Shown here: positions 57,440-64,000 of the stretch, piece by piece
How the letters are laid out: every line of letters begins with the position of its first letter
Numbering within the stretch: position 1 is the stretch's first letter
Assembly: GCF_041734735.1 (NCBI RefSeq)
Contig: NC_134901.1
Coordinates: forward strand, 29,044,857-29,108,856
Source: Babylonia areolata
Taxonomy: Eukaryota > Mollusca > Gastropoda > Neogastropoda > Buccinidae
Length of the DNA: 64,000 nucleotides
Reading direction: 5' to 3'
Notes under the pieces: generated by a model
What the model saw: the letters and a program-made list of their open reading frames with translations, nothing else
What the model was told of the DNA's origin: nothing
The model's database searches: none
Translations under genes and position numbers: made by a program

Positions 57440-57900
57440 GAGAGACTGAGTGCTACTGCTCAGGCTCCTGCGGACACGGCTTCATTCGTTGCCTGTTCAA
57501 GCCAGAATTGAATATAAAGTTGCCTGTCACGTCTATGCTTTCAGTACCTGAATTGTGATACCACACCCTCATATCTTTCTGAGCTTGTTAACCCGTCCTT
57601 GCCAAACAGAGACCGTGTACAAGACCGTGGTCAGACCGGACTTAGAGTACACGGCCGCGGCTGGTATCCATCGTCTGGGACCCGACCTGTTAAAAAGACG
57701 TCACTGCGCTCAAGTTGAGAAGGTGCAGCACGGGGCAGCCTGCTACGTCTTCAATACCTACTGACAGCGATGGGACACCAGGCTGTGTGACCAGTACATC
57801 AGTGATGCTCAGTACGCTGCAATGGGAGCCTCTCTTAGAAAGAAGACAACTTGACACAGCTGGACTCCACACGGTCGTCAGAACCCAGCCCAACTGAGCT
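57440..57900 (+). mobile_element. Two adjoining LINE reverse-transcriptase fragments
   Basis: 57445-57600 encodes a decayed L2-like segment (SLPVQARIEYKVACHVYAF with a frame change, then YLSELVNPS). 57600-57900 encodes a second, jockey/RTE-like C-terminal piece: YKTVVRPDLEYTAAAG, CAQVEKVQHGAACYVFNTY, then a stop and, in another frame, MLSTLQWEPLLERRQ. Both are non-functional relics. Confidence 0.7.
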
Positions 57901-58157
57901 AAGGAAGAAGAAGGAGGAGGAGGAGGAGCACTGAGGAGGATTGCGAAGGAGCCCATAGTGGCATGAAGCAATGCGCAACATCCAAATACAAACGCCTTGT
58001 TAAATGGATATGCTGCCATCAACATGCAGGGGTCGAGGGAAATGAGTGAGTGCAGACAGACTTGCTGGTACGATGAGCGGTCTACATGGCCATCACAACA
58101 TCGATCGTCCCAAAGAAAGCACGACACCAAGGGAATAGCCGTGAGTCTAATCCGACG

Positions 58158-58660
58158 GGCACAATAGCCGAATGGTTAAAGCGTTGGACTTTCAATCTGA
58201 GGGTCCTGGGTTCGAACCTCGGTGACGGCGCCTGGTGGGAAAAGGGTGGAGATTTTTCCCATCTCCCAAGTCAACATATGAGCAGACCTGCTAGTGCCTG
58301 AATCCCAATCGTGTGTATACACACGTAGAAGATCAAATACGCACGTTAAAGATAATATAATCCATGTCAGCCTTCGGTGGGTTACGGAAACAAGAACATA
58401 CCCAGCATGCACATCCCCGGGAAAACGGAGTATGGCTGCCTACATGGCGGGGTAAATAAACAAAACGGTCATACGCGTAAAATGTTATATGTGTGTCTGA
58501 GTGAGTATGTGTGTGCTTGGAATCTGATTGGATGACACGGCAGCCGTCAGTCGGCTCTACCCAGGTAGGCAGCCTGTTGTGGAAATGACCCCGTGTTTGC
58601 AAAGCGTTTAGAGCTCGGTCTCCGACCGAGGATAGGCGCTGTGTAACTGAGTATCCATAG
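58158..58660 (+). mobile_element. tRNA-headed SINE, family E, near full length
   Basis: The head CACAATAGCCGAATGGTTAA AGCGTTGGACT and B-box GGTTCGAACCTCGG are Ser/Leu-tRNA-like. The core contains AATACGCACGTTAAAGAT, ATGTCAGCCTTCGGTGGGTT, AACATACCCAGCATGCAC and GGCTGCCTACATGGCGGGGT. The 3' end is GCAAAGCGTTTAGAGCTCGG TCTCCGACCGAGGATAGGCG CTGTGTAACTGAGTATCC, a LINE-like tail. Confidence 0.88.
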
Positions 58661-58669
58661 CAATCAACC

Positions 58670-58710
58670 CCGCCCCCCCCCCCCCCCGCCCCCCCCCCCC
58701 CCCCCCAAAA
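58670..58710. repeat. Poly-C tract
   Basis: Over 30 cytosines with two G interruptions followed by poly-A; possible G-quadruplex on the minus strand, and possibly an assembly weak spot. Confidence 0.9.
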
Positions 58711-59004
58711 AAAAAAGGCAGTGCACGAGCCATGACTAACTAAACGAATACTGAATGATCATTGACATCATCTTCGTTCAAACCAACAGTTCTCAGATTT
58801 CTTCAAAATGGAACACGGTCCTCACTTACTGGGTCTTCCCAAATACAGGAGACTGAACTACCTGCTGGTTATGTTCATGGCATCACAGAGGTTGACAGCA
58901 GTGGCAAAACTGTGGAGATGTGTGTGCGTGCATACGTGTGTGTATGTTGTGGGAGCTGGTGTGTGAAGGAGGGATGGAGGGTGAGTATGTACGTGTGAAT
59001 CGTG

Positions 59005-59025
59005 CGTGCGTGCGTGCGTGCGTGC

Positions 59026-59095
<70 letters not shown>

Positions 59096-59274
59096 CGGTG
59101 CGCACAAGCAAGCCCGTACCTTGAGAATGAGCAAGGACTACTGATTCGGAATTGTCCAATATACAATTGATGGCACAAGTATGTACCCGAGAAGGTGCGC
59201 GCGCGCACACTCCAACCCACCCTCCAACCCACACCCACATTCACACACACCCACACCCACACCCGCCCACCCAT

Positions 59275-59318
<44 letters not shown>

Positions 59319-59320
59319 TG
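59005..59320. repeat. (GCGT)n-(GT)n and (CA)n microsatellites
   Basis: GCGT units (59002-59032) and a GT tract to 59093, then a complementary CA tract at 59277-59316. The two tracts could pair to form a large stem around about 180 bases. Confidence 0.92.
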
Positions 59321-59413
59321 ATGAATGATGGAAGCAATGACAAAAACAATGTGCTTTTTTTTCTTTTTCCTTTTTTCCCCCTTTTTTTCATGTTTTCTTT
59401 GTGGCCTTCTATC

Positions 59414-59656
59414 ATGGACACGTTGTGGGTGGGACAGTTCATTGTCTTCTTTGTTTTGCTTGTTTCTGTTTGTGTTGACATGATACAGTCATCCCTCCTT
59501 GCATTTGGTTATCTTCCTTCCCGCCGTCTGCCTGAAGAGAACCTGTGTCTGTCTGACGTGGAGAAGCCATTACTCCTTGATAAGGCTGTTTTCAGGAGCA
59601 ACAGCAATTCCGGGGTCCATTCATTTTTCTTTTTCCTAAAAAATCATAACAGGTGA
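59414..59656 (+). other. Open frame of 80 codons with one hydrophobic segment, unidentified
   Basis: It starts with ATG and reads MDTLWVGQFIVFFVLLVSVC, a possible signal anchor, then SRRLPEENLCLSDVEKPLLL. Composition is less repetitive than the surroundings. No splice context or homologue is recognised; it may be chance. Confidence 0.22.
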
Positions 59657-59709
59657 CGGGTGGGACCCAGAGTCCTGTCGTATTTGTGCACAAATCAACT
59701 GTGACAGTG

Positions 59710-59764
59710 ATGGAGAGGAGAGAGAAAGAGAGCAGAGATGGTACAGAGAGAGAGACGAGTGCAT

Positions 59765-59797
<33 letters not shown>

Positions 59798-60098
59798 GGC
59801 AGAGATATATATATATATAGAGAGAGAGAGATTGAGACTGAGATTGAGATGGTATATACATAAGGCCATGGCCCCTCAGAAGGGGGTGTGCATGAACACA
59901 ACAACAACGTATTCAAATGTTTATGTTACATATGCATATCGTCTTTTAAATGATTTGTCGAGATAGACAGCCAACTGCTTTTTTTATGCTTTCGTTCGTT
60001 GATGACAACACTGCAATCAATTTAAATTAACACGGGTCTTTTGTATACATATCTGGTATAAACTGCTCTCTAATATCATTCAGTCCAGGACAAGAAAG

Positions 60099-60163
<65 letters not shown>

Positions 60164-60424
60164 TGAACACTGAGCACTGAAATGTTCAATGTCATTAGCT
60201 GTAAAGCTCTAGTGACATAGTAGGTACAAATCAGAACAAAAATGGTGCAAAACAAATAAAATGGAGCAGACCGGAAAAACATAATCAAAGTAAACTAAAC
60301 TACTAAGGGATAAACGGTCGTTTGCTTAAAATGTCCATGTGGCAGGCGGGTATTGTGCATCCCCCCCCCCCCCCCATCCCCCCAGTCGTTCGTCTCCAAG
60401 GTTTGAACAGTACACACATCATAT

Positions 60425-60484
<60 letters not shown>

Positions 60485-60550
60485 CGAGCGTATAAAAGTC
60501 AGTCGACGTGATGACATAACAGTTGTCGCTTCCTTTGTGTCAAATAGTAA
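59710..60550. repeat. Cluster of (GA)n tracts
   Basis: GA runs at 59765-59787, 60103-60160 and 60427-60481, separated by ordinary sequence. All are purine-rich on the plus strand. Confidence 0.93.
60488..60500 (+). promoter_or_regulatory. TATA-like box after a GA tract
   Basis: GCGTATAAAAGTCAG lies about 10 bases after a 55-base GA tract. This arrangement occurs at some animal core promoters, but no gene is evident downstream on the plus strand. Confidence 0.2.
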
Positions 60551-60889
60551 TATGATTAGACTCGTCAGTTAATTTTTGAAAACATATCCGACAAGATCTG
60601 AAACTTTTCCCTTTCTCCTGATGGTGAACATTTGTTTTGCTAAGTAATTCTTGGACCCCGGTCTTTCTTGTTTACCCCTCTGATTCCACAACTTGGGTCA
60701 TTCATTTGTGTTTGTCTGTTTGTTTGTTTGTTGTTTGTTGTTGTTGTTGTTGTTGCTTTTTTCTCTCGATATATCAAATTAACTGCATATGGGTCAGTAG
60801 TCTTTCTATATTTAATTTTTACATTATAATTTTATCTATTCATATAACCTGTATATTCATATATTTTTTATTCATCTATTTTTCTATTT

Positions 60890-61110
60890 ATTCATTACTA
60901 TTATTATCAGTATTGTATTATATCATTATTATTATCATCATCAGCAGCAGCAGCAGCCATCATCATCATTATTATAATTATGATAATAATAATTATCATC
61001 ATCATCATCATTATCATTGCTATTATTATTATTATTATTATCGTCATCATTATCAGTCATCATCATCATCATCATTATCATCATTATCATTATCATTATA
61101 ATTATACAAC
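60890..61110. repeat. ATT/ATC trinucleotide-rich tract
   Basis: Irregular runs of ATT, ATC and CAG triplets; no coding potential. Confidence 0.85.
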
Positions 61111-61700
61111 TCTACAATTAGAGAAGTAACTCTAAAAATCTTTCGGTCTGGATACCTATTCATATCACCTCCAACACCTTATCGATTGGTCCTTGGTTCA
61201 TTATCGACATTTCCCGGCACAAACTTTCAGGAAAACACGTTCACACATTTTGCGATACCCCGCTGACAGACAACCAAACAAAAGAATTAAAACCGTTGTG
61301 AAAACGTGACCTCCTTGGCGAGTTTCCAGAACTGTTTTGAAGAAGAACTCAGAACTGTTTTAATGTACATCGGCCTTGGGCCACAATACAAAAGGACTCG
61401 GGTCAGTAAGGGTCAAAACAAAAGTTCGTCACGCGCACCCTGCATTTTGAGGCGTTGACATACAATGTTATACATTGGACAATACGTAAAGCAACGAGAT
61501 GGACTAAAGCTGTCAAATGACAAATAACACTAAAGTAATGTTATCACAATACGATGTCTTTCACCATGAGCAAGGGAACATCAAACCATAGTTACGGTGA
61601 AGCGAAATTAAAAAAAAAAAAAATCACAACAGCCAACAGCAAAATAACATTATTTCTGACATTCTAAATTTACATTTTTATCCTTCTGCTCATAGCACGA
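61111..61700. other. Intergenic, nothing recognised
   Basis: Non-repetitive sequence with no supported feature. Confidence 0.4.
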
Positions 61701-61709
61701 ATGTTTTGA

Positions 61710-61712
<3 letters not shown>

Positions 61713-61784
<72 letters not shown>

Positions 61785-61870
61785 AGAAGAAGAAGAAGGA
61801 GGAGGAGGAGGAGAAGAAGAAGAAGAAGAAGAAGAAGAAGAAGAAGAAGAAGAAGAAGAAGAAGAAGATG
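61713..61870. repeat. (GA)n followed by (GAA)n microsatellite
   Basis: About 33 GA units then about 28 AAG/AGG triplets: a 155-base homopurine run able to form triplex DNA in principle. Confidence 0.95.
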
Positions 61871-61914
61871 CTTGGTTATTGAATGTCTTTTCGATGATTT
61901 GGATATTTATCAGT

Positions 61915-62335
61915 TGTATGATATTGTATTGCTCTCTGTGTCACAACATGTTTTTTTAGTGTGTGAAATTCGAACTGCTCTCCCCATTTCAGCGCTAACT
62001 TTTCTTTTTTTTTGTTCTTTTCGTTTCTTCTGTTTGAGATCGTATAACTATTTGTTTTCCAATGAACAAGGATTTTTTCTGCAGAATATTGCCATTTGTT
62101 GCTGTGGGCTTTTTTTCTTCTTTTTTCTTTTCTTTTTGCACTCTGTCTATCATCTCATCAGAATGACTAGCGTCCAGACTCACCAATTATGATATACCTG
62201 GTGCAGTGGAGGGGGGTGGAGTGGGGTGGGGAGAAAAGACTGGTGAATCCCGTGCGCTCTGATTCTCTCGCTTTCTAGACGACGTGTTACCACTCACTGA
62301 TGATTACCACTAGGTAACCACTCTACTGTAAAACG
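61915..62335 (-). mobile_element. SINE family B (copy 5)
   Basis: Plus-strand text CTGCAGAATATTGCCATTTG, TTGCTGTGGGCTTTTT, ATCTCATCAGAATGACTAGC and TGATTCTCTCGCTTTCTAGA is the reverse of the family B core and head. Confidence 0.8.
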
Positions 62336-62707
62336 GGAGAGAGATGCAAAAGAGAGCGACTGATGTGTGTACGTGTTGTCAAGTGTGCATACAGAACACT
62401 GCCCCGTGTCTGTGGAATATACAACACAACATCGTTATGAAGAGGAAAAGACGGGAGTGACCAAACACCACTGAAGTCAAGTGTTTCACCCTTCACACAA
62501 CTATGGCGTTATGCAAGTCTCAAAAGAAAAGATCAGTTTAGTAAATTGTGAATTTAATTTCCCCAAGGAAAAAAAAAAAGAATTTCCATTATTTTCACGA
62601 AAATATCGAAGATGCAAAATTGTTGTAACAATATTTTTTTCAAAATGTATGGTCTGTTTGAAGATACTGCAACCGGCTTCTTTTCTATGGCTAATACTGG
62701 TTGTTGG

Positions 62708-62711
<4 letters not shown>

Positions 62712-62782
<71 letters not shown>
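62712..62782. repeat. (GT)n microsatellite
   Basis: About 35 GT units. Confidence 0.97.
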
Positions 62783-62783
<1 letters not shown>

Positions 62784-62861
62784 AAATAGATAAATTGGCA
62801 TCCAAAGTGAAATTGTTTCACTTGCAGGCACACGAAGCATCGTAACAAAGCACTGGCTTTT

Positions 62862-64000
62862 GTACAAGGTGATATTGTCGTGTGTTGTATTGCATTTCTA
62901 CAAGGGGATATTGTCGTGTGTTGTATTGCATTTCTACAAGGGGATATTGTCGTGTGTTGTCATGTATTTCTACAAGGGGATATTGTCGTGTGTTGTATTG
63001 CATTTCTACAAGGGGATATTGTCGTGTGTTGTCATGTATTTCTACAAGGGGATATTGTCGTGTGTTGTCATGTATTTCTACAAGGGGATATTGTCGTGTG
63101 TTGTATTGCATTTCTACAAGATGATATTGTCGTGTGTTGTCATGCATTTCTACAAAGGTGATATTGTCGTGTGTTGTATTGCATTTCTACAAGGTGATAT
63201 TGTCGTGTGTTGTCGTGTATTTCTACAAGGGGGTATTGTCGTGTGTTGTCATGTATTTCTACAAGGGGATATTGTCGTGTGTTGTCATGTATTTCTACAA
63301 GGGGATATTGTCGTGTGTTGTCATGTATTTCTACAAGGGGATATTGTCGTGTGTTGTATTGCATTTCTACAAGGTGATATTGTCGTGTGTTGTCATGTAT
63401 TTCTACAAGGGGATATTGTCGTGTGTTGTATTGCATTTCTACAAGGTGATATTGTCGTGTGTTGCCATGTATTTCTACAAGGGGATATTGTCGTGTGTTG
63501 TATTGCATTTCTACAAGGGGATATTGTCGTGTGTTGTCATGTATTTCTACAAGGGGATATTGTCGTGTATTGTCATGTATTTCTACAAGGGGATATTGTC
63601 GTGTGTTGTATTGCATTTCTACAAGGTGATATTGTCGTGTGTTGTCATGCATTTCTACAAGGTGATATTGTCGTGTGTTGTCATGCATTTCTACAAGGGG
63701 ATATTGTCGTGTATTGTCATGCATTTCTACAAGGTGATATTGTCGTGTGTTGTCATGTATTTCTACAAGGGGATATTGTCGTGTGTTGTCATGTATTTCT
63801 ACAAGGGGATATTGTCGTGTGTTGTCATGTATTTCTACAAGGGGGTATTGTCGTGTGTTGTCATGTATTTCTACAAGGGGATATTGTCGTGTGTTGTCAT
63901 GTATTTCTACAAGGGGATATTGTCGTGTGTTGTCATGTATTTCTACAAGGGGATATTGTCGTGTGTTGTCATGTATTTCTACAAGGTGGTACTGTCATAT
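62862..64000. repeat. Minisatellite at right edge, 36-bp unit, at least 31 copies
   Basis: The unit is GATATTGTCGTGTGTTGTCA TGTATTTCTACAAGGG. Variants are TATTGCA for CATGTA and GGTGAT for GGGGAT. Copies are highly uniform and the array continues past the window. Period-36 open frames on both strands are by-products. On the minus strand the unit includes CCCCTTGTAG|AAATAC, acceptor-like text. Confidence 0.97.

Noticed and set aside
57690-58130. A 146-codon minus-strand frame upstream of PDP1
   Set aside because: It is the antisense of a plus-strand LINE reverse-transcriptase relic and a GGA-repeat; no protein similarity recognised.
58158-58240. A tRNA gene
   Set aside because: The tRNA-like head is followed by a SINE core and LINE-like tail, and the cloverleaf is not complete. 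The same holds for heads at 11268, 23315, 47745 and 50445.
58883-59240. Several His/Thr- and Val/Cys-rich frames
   Set aside because: Translations of GT/CA microsatellites.
62880-63724. Long frames on both strands at the right edge, and a superficial CRISPR-like look of the 36-bp repeats
   Set aside because: Repeats are directly adjacent with no unique spacers, in a eukaryotic genome; this is an ordinary minisatellite.

Overview
The window is animal nuclear DNA and looks like a gastropod mollusc, most likely a caenogastropod. Genes are split by large introns. The DNA is AT-rich and full of microsatellites. It carries several tRNA-headed SINE families whose core sequences I associate with marine snails, together with L2/CR1-like LINE pieces. 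The species assignment is inference; the gene calls rest on direct reading of the sequence.

Two protein genes can be assembled with confidence, both on the minus strand. (1) RBM39/CAPER-alpha, a U2AF-related splicing factor, has coding exons E2 to E12 running from 41185 down to 6009, plus a probable 5'UTR exon near 43.0-43.1 kb. All eleven coding exons have GT-AG borders and compatible phases, and together encode about 554 residues: an RS region, RRM1, RRM2, a linker and a UHM-type third RRM. (2) PDP1, the mitochondrial pyruvate dehydrogenase phosphatase catalytic subunit, has two coding exons (56492-56223 and 54322-53081) encoding about 503 residues. Three further exon-like segments at 51465-52975 (minus) keep one open frame but were not identified.

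Layout: 1-6008 is downstream sequence and the probable RBM39 3'UTR, with two small tandem arrays and a LINE fragment. 6009-43100 is RBM39, whose introns hold very large minisatellites. 43.1-52.5 kb is intergenic, packed with SINEs, a dispersed repeat of about 640 bp and GT/CA tracts. 52.5-56.7 kb holds PDP1 and its promoter area. 56.7-64.0 kb holds LINE and SINE relics, GA/GAA/GT microsatellites and a 36-bp array that runs off the right edge.

The most striking feature is that several RBM39 intron minisatellites are built from copies of the neighbouring exon edge. In the last intron a 36-bp unit carries the 3' splice site of E12 plus its first codons, and eleven consecutive copies stay in frame with the exon, so the gene carries a ladder of in-frame decoy acceptors. 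The arrays beside E11 (acceptor) and E7 (3' end) are likewise made of exon-edge sequence; smaller versions sit beside the E5 and E7 acceptors. A second notable item is a candidate poison exon (37129-37248) in the intron between E2 and E3. It matches the position at which human RBM39 is reported to autoregulate, and here it would insert 30 codons and then a stop.
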